The translations under genes and the position numbers were made by a program. A stretch of DNA of 64,000 nt from Bdellovibrio sp. qaytius (GTDB lineage Bacteria; Bdellovibrionota; Bdellovibrionia; Bdellovibrionales; Bdellovibrionaceae), in the NCBI GenBank assembly GCA_004011035.1, contig CP025734.1, forward strand, positions 2,750,001-2,814,000, read 5' to 3'. Positions 25,968-33,265 of the stretch are shown here, piece after piece (the stretch's first letter is position 1; each line of letters begins with the position of its first letter). The notes beneath the pieces are model-generated. The model saw only the letters and a list, made by a program, of their open reading frames with translations, did not search any database and was not told the origin of the DNA.

Positions 25968-26243
25968 ATGACTAAAGCTGATCTCATCAATCTTGTTTCT
26001 GATAAAGCCGGTATTACTCGCGTAAAAGCTGAGGCCGTTGTGAACACTATTTTTGATACTATGGTTGAAGCTTTAATGAAAGATGACCGTATCGAAATTC
26101 GTGGCTTTGGTTCATTTGTAAATCGTGAATATGATTCTTACAAAGGCCGTAATCCAAGAACCGGCGAAGTAATTTCTGTCGATGAAAAAAAATTACCGTT
26201 CTTCAAAGTCGGTAAAGAATTAAAAGAATCATTAAATAAATAA
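25968..26243 (+). CDS. HU/IHF-family DNA-binding protein
   Basis: 91 residues, full length for HU/IHF. Conserved features are MTKADLINLVSDKAGITRVKAE at the dimer helices, RIEIRGFGSFVNREY leading into the DNA-binding arm, and the arm signature GRNPRTGEVI with its intercalating Pro. The C-terminal FFKVGKELKESLNK is typical. AGAGG precedes the ATG. A Rho-independent terminator follows at 26328. HU or an IHF subunit cannot be told apart with certainty here. Confidence 0.93.
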   Translation: MTKADLINLVSDKAGITRVKAEAVVNTIFDTMVEALMKDDRIEIRGFGSFVNREYDSYKGRNPRTGEVISVDEKKLPFFKVGKELKESLNK

Positions 26244-26267
26244 TTTAAATTTCAATCGAAGTACGAG

Positions 26268-26320
26268 GACGACCGAGAGGTCGGCCCTTTAGAAAAAGGT
26301 CTGCTGAAAGCAGATCAAAA
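26268..26320 (-). repeat. Hairpin repeat element, copy 3
   Basis: Read on the minus strand: TTTTGA, then the hairpin TCTGCT-TTC-AGCAGA, the linker CCTTTTTCTAAAGGG (itself a CCTTT/AAAGG hairpin) and a second hairpin CGACC-TCTC-GGTCG. It has the same skeleton as copy 2, but both outer stems differ in sequence while keeping pairing. Confidence 0.7.
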
Positions 26321-26327
26321 AAGTAAA

Positions 26328-26352
26328 GCGAGGATCCTTCCTCGCTTTTTTT
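26328..26352 (+). terminator. Rho-independent terminator after the HU gene
   Basis: GCGAGGA-TCCT-TCCTCGC (7-bp perfect stem, 4-base loop) followed by seven Ts. It lies between the two hairpin repeat copies and ends the plus-strand HU transcript. Confidence 0.85.
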
Positions 26353-26379
26353 ATTTTACATTTTCAATTTTAGAACTAA

Positions 26380-26431
26380 GGCTGACGATAGTCAGCCCTT
26401 TAGAATAAGGTTCGCCGAAGGCGAATCAAAA
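26380..26431 (-). repeat. Hairpin repeat element, copy 2
   Basis: Read on the minus strand: TTTTGA, hairpin TTCGCC-TTC-GGCGAA, linker CCTTATTCTAAAGGG, hairpin GGCTGAC-TATC-GTCAGCC. It begins five bases past the fliC stop and would fold in the fliC 3' untranslated region. The first 36 bases are nearly identical to copy 1 at 13728-13763. Confidence 0.75.
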
Positions 26432-26435
26432 CATA

Positions 26436-27269
26436 CTAGCCGATCAATTTAAGAGCCATTTGCGGAGATTGATTCGCTTGTGCTAATACTGAAGTTGTAC
26501 CTGCAAGCAACACTTGGTTACGGGCTAATTCCGAAGTTGTCGCTGCGATATCAGCATCACGTAGACGTGAATTTGCTGCACTCATCGACTCAGACATAGT
26601 TCCGATAACATCCACAGTTGAAGTTAAACGATTTTGCAAAGCACCTAAGTTAGCGCGTGAACCAGATACAGCTAATTGAGCGCTATCTAATGCTGATAAA
26701 CCTTCGCGAGCGCCATCTTTAGTAGTGAAATCTAAATTACCAATTCCTAAATGATCGATTGTTACGTTTGTATTTGAAGCATCATAACCAATCCAATCAG
26801 TTGAAGCATTTGCAGAAGTACCTACGTGGATATCATATGTTCCGCCAGTACCATCTAATAATTTACGTGAACCGAAAGTTGTCGATTCAGCCACACGTTG
26901 TACCTCAGATTTTAATGCATTCACCTCTGATTGTACGAAACCGCGCTCTTGATCACCAATCGTATCAGAAGAAGCTTGGATACCTAACTCACGTACGCGA
27001 GTTAGGATATTTGACACCTCACCCATAGATTGCTCTGCAGTTTGAATCATCGAAATACCATCATTAGCATTACGTGAAGCTTGTCCGTATGAACGAATTG
27101 TTGATTTTAAATTTTCAGAGATCGCTAAGCCGGCAGCATCATCACCCGCTTTAGTAATACGAGAACCAGTAGATAACTGAGCCATTGATTTTTGCATCTC
27201 ACGAGTGTTCACACCCATTGTTCTTTGTGCGTTGATCGCTGCTACGTTTGTCGAAATTCTTAATCCCAT
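26436..27269 (-). CDS. fliC: Flagellin
   Basis: 277 residues. Conserved N-terminal D0/D1 (MGLRISTNVAAINAQRTMGV, MAQLSTGSRITKAGDDAAGL) and C-terminal D1/D0 (SMSAANSRLRDADIAATTSEL, QVLLAGTTSVLAQANQSPQMAL) flank only a very short central part, about as in Bdellovibrio flagellins. The protein is exported by the flagellar type III apparatus. The promoter is a sigma-28 site at 27433-27459, giving a leader of about 155 bases with a hairpin just before the ribosome site. No other flagellar genes are near, and paralogues may exist elsewhere in the genome. Confidence 0.96.
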   Translation of the reverse strand: MGLRISTNVAAINAQRTMGVNTREMQKSMAQLSTGSRITKAGDDAAGLAISENLKSTIRSYGQASRNANDGISMIQTAEQSMGEVSNILTRVRELGIQASSDTIGDQERGFVQSEVNALKSEVQRVAESTTFGSRKLLDGTGGTYDIHVGTSANASTDWIGYDASNTNVTIDHLGIGNLDFTTKDGAREGLSALDSAQLAVSGSRANLGALQNRLTSTVDVIGTMSESMSAANSRLRDADIAATTSELARNQVLLAGTTSVLAQANQSPQMALKLIG

Positions 27270-27286
27270 TTGATAAGCCTTTTTTT

Positions 27287-27303
27287 GAACTACTCAGTAG
27301 TTC
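27287..27303 (-). promoter_or_regulatory. Hairpin before the flagellin ribosome-binding site
   Basis: In the fliC leader, GAACTAC-TGA-GTAGTTC (7-bp stem) is followed by AAAAAAAGG and then the ATG nine bases later. It leaves the Shine-Dalgarno single-stranded but adjacent, as seen in mRNAs with stability or translational control elements. Confidence 0.5.
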
Positions 27304-27432
27304 GGTTGTACGTAATTGGTGATCCTGCACTTAGTACTTTGAATTGTTCATCATCGAATTTCTTAAAACAGTCACATCTTAAGAGTTCTCCGAACAAGAC
27401 TTTCGTAAGTCTCGAATCGTTTTGTTACTTAC

Positions 27433-27459
27433 CTTTCGGCTAGTCTAGGAATCACTTTA
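27433..27459 (-). promoter_or_regulatory. Sigma-28 (FliA) promoter of fliC
   Basis: On the minus strand TAAAGTGA, an 11-base spacer and GCCGAAAG. The consensus for FliA is TAAAGTTT-N11-GCCGATAA, so both boxes and the spacing fit well. It predicts a start near 27425 and a leader of about 155 bases. One GTCTAG hexamer (27443-27448) lies in the spacer. Confidence 0.8.
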
Positions 27460-27556
27460 GTCGCGTCTAGGAAAACTAGACTATAGTCCGGCATGAACTA
27501 GACTTTCGTACTGAAAATAGGACCAAGAACTAGGGTGCTTCTACACCTTAGTCTAG
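27443..27556. promoter_or_regulatory. Five phased GTCTAG/CTAGAC hexamers at the flagellin promoter
   Basis: GTCTAG occurs at 27443, 27465 and 27551, and CTAGAC at 27476 and 27498. The central pair forms GTCTAG-GAAAA-CTAGAC. Start-to-start distances of 22, 11, 22 and 53 are close to whole helical turns. This fills the 332-base gap between fliC and the protease gene, with the promoter and leader. It probably marks binding sites of a regulator. Confidence 0.5.
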
Positions 27557-27601
27557 GATTTGAATCGAATTTTATTTGATGAGTGTTAGAACAAGATCAG
27601 T

Positions 27602-28540
27602 TTATTTAACTGTTTGGCCCCATGCGGCCATTGTGGGAATAATCCAACTATCAAGATAGTGATAAACAACTACAGTTTTTGCACCGTAGTTACAAAGATC
27701 TTCAGATTTATCTTCTGCAGACATAAAAACTTCTGAATTTACAGAGGCAATAACTAATTCACCTTTGTCATCCATCAAAACTGCGCCACCAGAATCTCCG
27801 CTGCATAAGCCTGAACCTTCTGATTGATCCCAAAGTAAATTCTTACCAATAAAATAAGTGATATCTTTTTTAGTTATATCGCTAGTTCTGCGCTTAACAG
27901 TCGCTTTACGTAATAACATTGAATCGTGATTAAATGTTCCCGTGATTCCATATCCGTAAATATATAAATCAGAATCTACTAAAGCTTCAGGAGTTTTTGA
28001 AATTTTATAGATCGGAAAATTAGCCGGAGCTGGTCGTGATAAATGCACTAAACCCAAATCTTGATTGTCATCAAATGGCGTTTGTCCTGCAACAACCCCT
28101 TTATAGTCAGGGTGAAATGTCATTTTATCTACGGTAATGGCGTGTTCTGATCTTTTGTAGCCACTTCCACAAGTGACATCTGTGTAGAAGATCGCTTCCA
28201 TTTTTATAGCTTCATTCACACAGTGAGCCGCTGTTAGTAATGTTTGATTATCAATTAATGATGATGAACATAGATGTTGTTCACCTTTAGCGTCTTCCCA
28301 AATTAAAAGAACAGATCGAGTTGCATCAGCATCAGTTTGTTTTACAACTTCACCGCGAACGATGCTTGATCGTTCTCCTGAATTACATTCTTGTGTGAAA
28401 TAATCGAATTCTTGACCGATAACGGCATCTGAGTCAGTAGCATGCGCTGTACTCTTTTTTTCAGCGCATGCACTGATCATGACGACCATAATAAGCAAAC
28501 CTAAAGTTCCCCAACCCATTTGCTTATTTGATGTCTTCAT
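27602..28540 (-). CDS. Trypsin-like serine protease lipoprotein (S1 family)
   Basis: 312 residues with a lipoprotein signal and lipobox ISAC. The S1 catalytic triad is readable: LLTAAHCV (His), NQDLGLVHLSRP (Asp) and GLCSGDSGGAVL (Ser). An apparent pro-region of about 35 residues precedes the IVRGE start of the mature chain, close to the IVGG-type activation site. Extra cysteines fit the usual disulfides. GGGG precedes the ATG. Likely anchored at the outer membrane. Secreted S1 proteases are common in predatory bacteria, but the target is not known. Confidence 0.9.
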   Translation of the reverse strand: MKTSNKQMGWGTLGLLIMVVMISACAEKKSTAHATDSDAVIGQEFDYFTQECNSGERSSIVRGEVVKQTDADATRSVLLIWEDAKGEQHLCSSSLIDNQTLLTAAHCVNEAIKMEAIFYTDVTCGSGYKRSEHAITVDKMTFHPDYKGVVAGQTPFDDNQDLGLVHLSRPAPANFPIYKISKTPEALVDSDLYIYGYGITGTFNHDSMLLRKATVKRRTSDITKKDITYFIGKNLLWDQSEGSGLCSGDSGGAVLMDDKGELVIASVNSEVFMSAEDKSEDLCNYGAKTVVVYHYLDSWIIPTMAAWGQTVK

Positions 28541-28641
28541 AATATCCCCGTAATCCCATGGACGTATTTTTAACCGTCTTTTAATAACTCTTGTGGAACT
28601 ACTTTTAGCGACAATTTCTGTTACTTTCCACTACAATGTGG

Positions 28642-29847
28642 TCACGATGAATAAGTAACAAGACTGTCAATAGACTTGACGTTTTTGAGCGCCATATAGA
28701 GGCGTTCAACCCCTAAAGCAATACCAGCACTTGGAGGCATTCCATATTCAAGAGACTGGAAAAATTCTTCATCCAGAGTGACAGATTTTTTACCGAGCTG
28801 TTTCTTCTTCTCTAGATCTTCATTGGCACGAACGCGCTGAATAGCAGGATTATTTAATTCATGAAAGGCATTCGCAAGCTCAAGGCCTTTCCAGTACACC
28901 TCAAAACGCTCAGCCCAACCGTCTTTATCAATACGCGCAAGAGCGGCCTGATAGGGCGGGTATTTTTCAACAAAAACTAAACGATCTTGTGGCCATTTGT
29001 TTTCGATCTTTTCCATAAAGATTAAATAGAAGTAATCATCTATAGAGGTCGCGCTCTGAACATCAACATTCAGCTTTAAGGCTAAGGCTTTTAACTCTTC
29101 AAGAGTGGTGCTTGGTTTAAAATCAAATTGGCAGTAGGTTTTAAATAAATCAGCGACTGAAAAAGTTAAGACTTCTTTAGGCCTTTCAACACGAAGCTTA
29201 TCAGACATATATTCAATAAGTTCGATCGTATCGTGTTTAATGTTGGCTAAGTAAGACATTGCCCGGTACCACTCTAACATTAAAAATTCGTGGTTATGGC
29301 GTTCAGTTTTTTCACCGTTACGAAATACAGGCGCGATTTCAAAAACACGATCTGCACCTAAGCTTAATAATTTTTTTAAATGTAATTCAGGAGACGTCGG
29401 TAAAAAGTACTTTTTTGTTTTTGAGCCTAAAACTAACTCTGTTTCAAAAACATCAAGACTTGGTTCTGTTCCGGGGCATTCAACTAACGTTGGGGTTTTA
29501 ACTTCTAGAAATCGTTTTTCAGTAAAGAACTGGCGTAAGTGATGTTGATACTCAAAAAAACCGCGCTTACGTAACCAAGGGTCTTCATCGACTTTGTAAA
29601 ATCCAGGGCGAGTGGTTAAATTCGGTGCTAGCAGTACAAACTGGCCTGCTCCCATGATGGCGATTAAATCTCCATCAGCCAAAACCTCAGATCCTTTATA
29701 TTGCGGACAATCCTTAGCTTTAAATTCACTGACGTTATTTACACCCACACGCAGCTGATGCACCCTGCCGTATTGTAGAAAGCCGCGCGGGCAATCAGGG
29801 TATGCCGTCCAGTATTGTTGCAAATATTCATCTCTTGTTTTGCCCAT
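28642..29847 (-). CDS. epmA: EpmA-like lysyl-tRNA-synthetase-related ligase with N-terminal extension
   Basis: 401 residues. From about residue 85 on it follows EpmA (PoxA/GenX), the class II lysyl-tRNA synthetase paralogue that attaches beta-lysine to EF-P. Visible are FLEVKTPTLVECPGTEPSL, FLPTSPELHLKKLLSLGADRVFEI, FRNGEKTERHNHEFLMLEWYR (motif 2), AERFEVYWKGLELANAFHEL and GMPPSAGIALGVERL (motif 3). E. coli EpmA has about 325 residues; the N-terminal 80 residues here are extra. No EpmB or EF-P gene is in view, so the function is provisional. Its start lies about 30 bases from the divergent tldD. Confidence 0.75.
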   Translation of the reverse strand: MGKTRDEYLQQYWTAYPDCPRGFLQYGRVHQLRVGVNNVSEFKAKDCPQYKGSEVLADGDLIAIMGAGQFVLLAPNLTTRPGFYKVDEDPWLRKRGFFEYQHHLRQFFTEKRFLEVKTPTLVECPGTEPSLDVFETELVLGSKTKKYFLPTSPELHLKKLLSLGADRVFEIAPVFRNGEKTERHNHEFLMLEWYRAMSYLANIKHDTIELIEYMSDKLRVERPKEVLTFSVADLFKTYCQFDFKPSTTLEELKALALKLNVDVQSATSIDDYFYLIFMEKIENKWPQDRLVFVEKYPPYQAALARIDKDGWAERFEVYWKGLELANAFHELNNPAIQRVRANEDLEKKKQLGKKSVTLDEEFFQSLEYGMPPSAGIALGVERLYMALKNVKSIDSLVTYSS

Positions 29848-29876
29848 TGATAAAAGATGACTTATAAAAGTTGTCT

Positions 29877-31349
29877 ATGCAAACACTATCTCTTTCTCAA
29901 GAATTACCAAAAAGATTCACTTCTTTTTTCGAACAACAATTTAATAATTATAAAAATAAAGCCGACTTCGTCGCGTTTAAAATGATTTCTGAAACAACAC
30001 GTGATTTCACTGTGCGTAACGGTAATCCCGATATCATGCACACGTTTCATGATATCGGCGTCTTAATTGAAATCATGAAAGATGGACACATTGGCTACGG
30101 GGCAACTTGTGAATTAACAGTTGACGGGATTGCACGTGCATTTACCACAGCCGAAAAAATGACAGGTATTAGCAGTAAATATCCAGTGGCTAAATTTGAT
30201 ATGTCAGTTCGCCCTAAATCGATTGGCCAATTTAAATCACAACGTCAAACAGGCTTAGATCAATTGTCTGCAGCCGAGATTTATGACTTCTTAAAAAAGA
30301 CTTCGTTAAAATTAAAAGTCAGCGATAAAATTATCACAGCTTCTGCTGAAGCGATGGTGATTGAATGTCGTCAAAAATATTTATCGTCTCAAGGTGCAAA
30401 CTTTGAACAGGATTTTAATATTATCGTCAGCGCTTTCTCAGCAACAGCTCAAGATGGTAACGAAACACAAACACGCTCTCTTCATGGTGGTCGTGGTATT
30501 TGTTTACAAATCGGTTCAGAGTTTTTTAACTTAGATAATACCTTAGCTGATTGCGAACAAACATCGCGCGAAGCTTTAGAATTATTAACAGCTCCCAACT
30601 GCCCGACTGAAACATGCGATGTGATTTTAGCGCCAGATCAAATGTTATTACAGATTCACGAATCTATCGGTCACCCGTTAGAATTAGATCGTATCTTAGG
30701 TGATGAAAGAAATTTTGCAGGTTGGAGTTTTGTTCAACCGCAAGATTTCGGAAACTTAGAGTACGGAAGCAAAATGATGAATGTGGTGTTTGACCCAACA
30801 GCATCAAATGAAATGGCCAGCTACGCCTTCGACGAAGTGGGAAATCCAGCACAAAAAAAATATTTAATTAAAGATGGTATCTTACAAGCAGGTCTTGGCA
30901 GCTTAGAGAGCCAATTCAGAAGTAAATTATCAGGCGTGGCAAATTCACGTTCAAGCTCATGGAATCGCGCCCCGATTGATCGTATGGCGAATATTAATCT
31001 AGAGGGTGGCTCTCACACACTAGATCAAATGATCAGCTCTATAGAAAACGGTGTGATCATGTATGCCAATCGTTCATGGTCGATTGATGATTATCGTCGT
31101 AAATTTCAGTTTGGTTGTGAATTAGGTAAACAAGTTAAAAACGGTAAAATCGTTGGTACAGTTAAAAATCCAAATTACCGTGGCATCACAGTACCTTTCT
31201 GGAAAAGTTTAACAGCAATGACAGGACCAGATACGTGTGAAACGTACGGATCACCTTACTGTGGTAAGGGCGAACCAAGTCAAATTATCCGCGTAGGTCA
31301 CTCATCACCTTACGCTTTATTTAAAAATATCGAAATCTTTGGTGGTTAA
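29877..31349 (+). CDS. tldD: TldD metalloprotease-like protein
   Basis: 490 residues from the ATG at 29877 (TTG 29871 is also in frame; no good Shine-Dalgarno for either). Catalytic subunit of the TldD/TldE zinc protease that degrades unfolded peptides and matures some modified peptides. The metal motif HExxxH is in QIHESIGHPLELDR, followed by GDERNFAG. The C-terminal family marks PFWKSLTAMTG and SPYCGKGEPSQ are present, the latter in its usual place. Its partner tldE follows after four bases, so the heterodimer is encoded here as an operon. Confidence 0.93.
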   Translation: MQTLSLSQELPKRFTSFFEQQFNNYKNKADFVAFKMISETTRDFTVRNGNPDIMHTFHDIGVLIEIMKDGHIGYGATCELTVDGIARAFTTAEKMTGISSKYPVAKFDMSVRPKSIGQFKSQRQTGLDQLSAAEIYDFLKKTSLKLKVSDKIITASAEAMVIECRQKYLSSQGANFEQDFNIIVSAFSATAQDGNETQTRSLHGGRGICLQIGSEFFNLDNTLADCEQTSREALELLTAPNCPTETCDVILAPDQMLLQIHESIGHPLELDRILGDERNFAGWSFVQPQDFGNLEYGSKMMNVVFDPTASNEMASYAFDEVGNPAQKKYLIKDGILQAGLGSLESQFRSKLSGVANSRSSSWNRAPIDRMANINLEGGSHTLDQMISSIENGVIMYANRSWSIDDYRRKFQFGCELGKQVKNGKIVGTVKNPNYRGITVPFWKSLTAMTGPDTCETYGSPYCGKGEPSQIIRVGHSSPYALFKNIEIFGG

Positions 31350-31353
31350 GACT

Positions 31354-32673
31354 ATGAAAAACTATATTAAAAAATTCTCTGAAGATTTATTCGCGACACT
31401 TAAACCGCAAGAACAGCTTGGTTTATTTTTACACTCTGAAGATTCAACGTTTATTCGCTTTTCTCAAAGTAAAGTTCGTCAGAACACATCAGTTCATCAA
31501 CATGAAGTGACATTGCAATTTAATAAAGAGCAACGCACTTTAAAAATGCGCTTTAACTTAACTTTAGATTTAGCTCACGATATGCAAAGCGCAACTCACT
31601 TAATTGAAGATGCCCGTAAGCAGTTAATGCAAATGGATCCACATCCGCAATTCATCGCGTTTAAAAACAATGGCCAATCTGAAACATTCAAAAAAGTAGA
31701 TCGTCCGGCTGATTCAGAAATCCCTGGTTTAATCTATGACACTTACAAAGATACAGATCTAGCAGGTTTTTGGTGTTCAGGCCCATTACGCCAAGCTTCG
31801 ATTAATTCTGAAGGACAGTTTCATTTCTTTGAAACAGATTATTTCTTTTTAGATTACTCGTTATACAACGGCCCAAAAGCCGCTAAAGGTTATTATTCAG
31901 CTGAAACATTCTCGATGGCTGAATTCGAGGCGCAAGCTCAAGCTACAAAGAATAAATTAAACTTATTAAATCGCCCGACTCAAACTATTCCGCGCGGTTT
32001 ACATAATGTTTACCTTGAACCCATGGCGATGGCAGAAATCGTTGGTACACTTAGTTACCAATCATTAAGCCAAGGTGCTTTTAACAAAGGTTATGCGCCG
32101 CTAAAAAAATTAAAAGATAAAGAATTAAAATTATCACCGTTATTTTCTTTAACTGAAAATTTTGATTTAGGATATTCTCCGCTCTTTAATTCAATGGGCG
32201 AATTAAGCCCGAACAAAATTGAATTGATCAAAAACGGCGAATTAAAATCGATGTTAACAAGCACAACAACTGCGAAAGAGTACAATATTGAAACAAACTT
32301 CGCAGACATTTCTGAAATGCCGCGCAGTCTAGAAGTTAGAGCCGGCACTCTAGAAAACAAAGATATTCTGTCAAAATTAGGTCAAGGGCTCTACTTGTCT
32401 AACCTTCACTACATCAACTACTCAGACGTACAAACGGCGCGTATGACCGGCATGACTCGCTTCGCATGCTTTTACGTTGATAAAGGCGAAATCGTTGGTC
32501 CTATTCAAGACTTACGCTTTGACGAGTCGATCTACAATGTATTCGGTGATAACTTAATTGAACTTACAAAAGAGTCTTCAGTCTATGTAAGTACGATGAC
32601 TTACTTGAAGCGTGACCTTGGTGCGTTCAAGACTCCGGGCGCGTTGATTAAGAATTTTAATTTTACTCTGTAA
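31354..32673 (+). CDS. tldE: TldE/PmbA-like partner of TldD
   Basis: 439 residues from the ATG at 31354, four bases past the tldD stop; an upstream GTG at 31339 would overlap tldD without a reason. It has the two-domain TldE layout without the HExxxH metal motif, as expected for the non-catalytic subunit. Family-like segments are the N-terminal FIRFSQSKVRQNTSV and the C-terminal MTGMTRFACFYVDKGEIVGPIQDLRF. It is more divergent than tldD; the assignment rests partly on the pairing. Confidence 0.85.
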   Translation: MKNYIKKFSEDLFATLKPQEQLGLFLHSEDSTFIRFSQSKVRQNTSVHQHEVTLQFNKEQRTLKMRFNLTLDLAHDMQSATHLIEDARKQLMQMDPHPQFIAFKNNGQSETFKKVDRPADSEIPGLIYDTYKDTDLAGFWCSGPLRQASINSEGQFHFFETDYFFLDYSLYNGPKAAKGYYSAETFSMAEFEAQAQATKNKLNLLNRPTQTIPRGLHNVYLEPMAMAEIVGTLSYQSLSQGAFNKGYAPLKKLKDKELKLSPLFSLTENFDLGYSPLFNSMGELSPNKIELIKNGELKSMLTSTTTAKEYNIETNFADISEMPRSLEVRAGTLENKDILSKLGQGLYLSNLHYINYSDVQTARMTGMTRFACFYVDKGEIVGPIQDLRFDESIYNVFGDNLIELTKESSVYVSTMTYLKRDLGAFKTPGALIKNFNFTL

Positions 32674-32735
32674 ATATTTTTGTATTTAAGTTAAGATAGA
32701 TTTATTCAAACATATTACTCTTTTAAGGAGAATTT

Positions 32736-33176
32736 ATGGCATTAACAAACATTCAAAAAATCGTACAAAAACTTTCTGAACAAAAAAACGTAAAAAAGGT
32801 GATTGCTGAAGTTCAAACAGTGACTCACGACTTACAAACTAAGATCCAAAGATTATCAGCTGACCAAGCTGTTAAAAAATATAAAGACTTAGCAAAAAAA
32901 GTTGTAGCTGCTGAAAACGACTTACAAAAAGAAGTATCAAAAGTTGTAGCGCAAGTTAAACGTTCAGCAACTGACGTTGAAAAAAACTTAGCGTCTTACA
33001 AAAAGAAAGCTGTAGCGCAAAGAGCAAAAATCGAAAAAGCAATCAAAGCTAAAGCTTCTGAGTACGGTGTAAAAACTAAAAAAGCTGCTAAGTCTCCAAA
33101 AGCTAAGCCAGCAGCAAAAGCTAAGCCTTCTGCACGTAAAGCGAAGAAGAAAACTTCAGCTCGCAAAAAGTCTTAA
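32736..33176 (+). CDS. Histone H1-like Lys/Ala-rich protein
   Basis: 146 residues, very basic. Residues 1-100 form an amphipathic helical region rich in Lys, Val and Gln. Residues 105-146 are a Lys/Ala/Pro/Ser tail (KKAAKSPKAKPAAKAKPSARK) of the eukaryotic H1 C-terminal type. Such tails bind DNA without sequence preference. TTAAGGAG precedes the ATG. An 8-bp hairpin (33198-33221) follows. With the HU protein and the related tail at 58739-59221, it suggests a set of nucleoid or nucleic-acid-binding proteins. Confidence 0.65.
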   Translation: MALTNIQKIVQKLSEQKNVKKVIAEVQTVTHDLQTKIQRLSADQAVKKYKDLAKKVVAAENDLQKEVSKVVAQVKRSATDVEKNLASYKKKAVAQRAKIEKAIKAKASEYGVKTKKAAKSPKAKPAAKAKPSARKAKKKTSARKKS

Positions 33177-33197
33177 GACTTAAGTCGAATTGTTAAG

Positions 33198-33221
33198 ACT
33201 GGAGTCCTGAAAAACTCCAGT
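33198..33221 (+). terminator. Hairpin after the H1-like gene
   Basis: ACTGGAGT-CCTGAAAA-ACTCCAGT, 8-bp perfect stem, 21 bases past the stop. No T-run follows, so it is a weak or factor-dependent terminator at best. Confidence 0.4.
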
Positions 33222-33265
33222 AAGTATATTAGAATGTCGATCTGGTGCCATGAAATGGAGTTTTC

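Noticed and set aside
26268-26431. Repeated hairpins as a possible CRISPR array
   Set aside because: Only two full copies, no regular spacer, and the repeat stems differ; this does not fit CRISPR.
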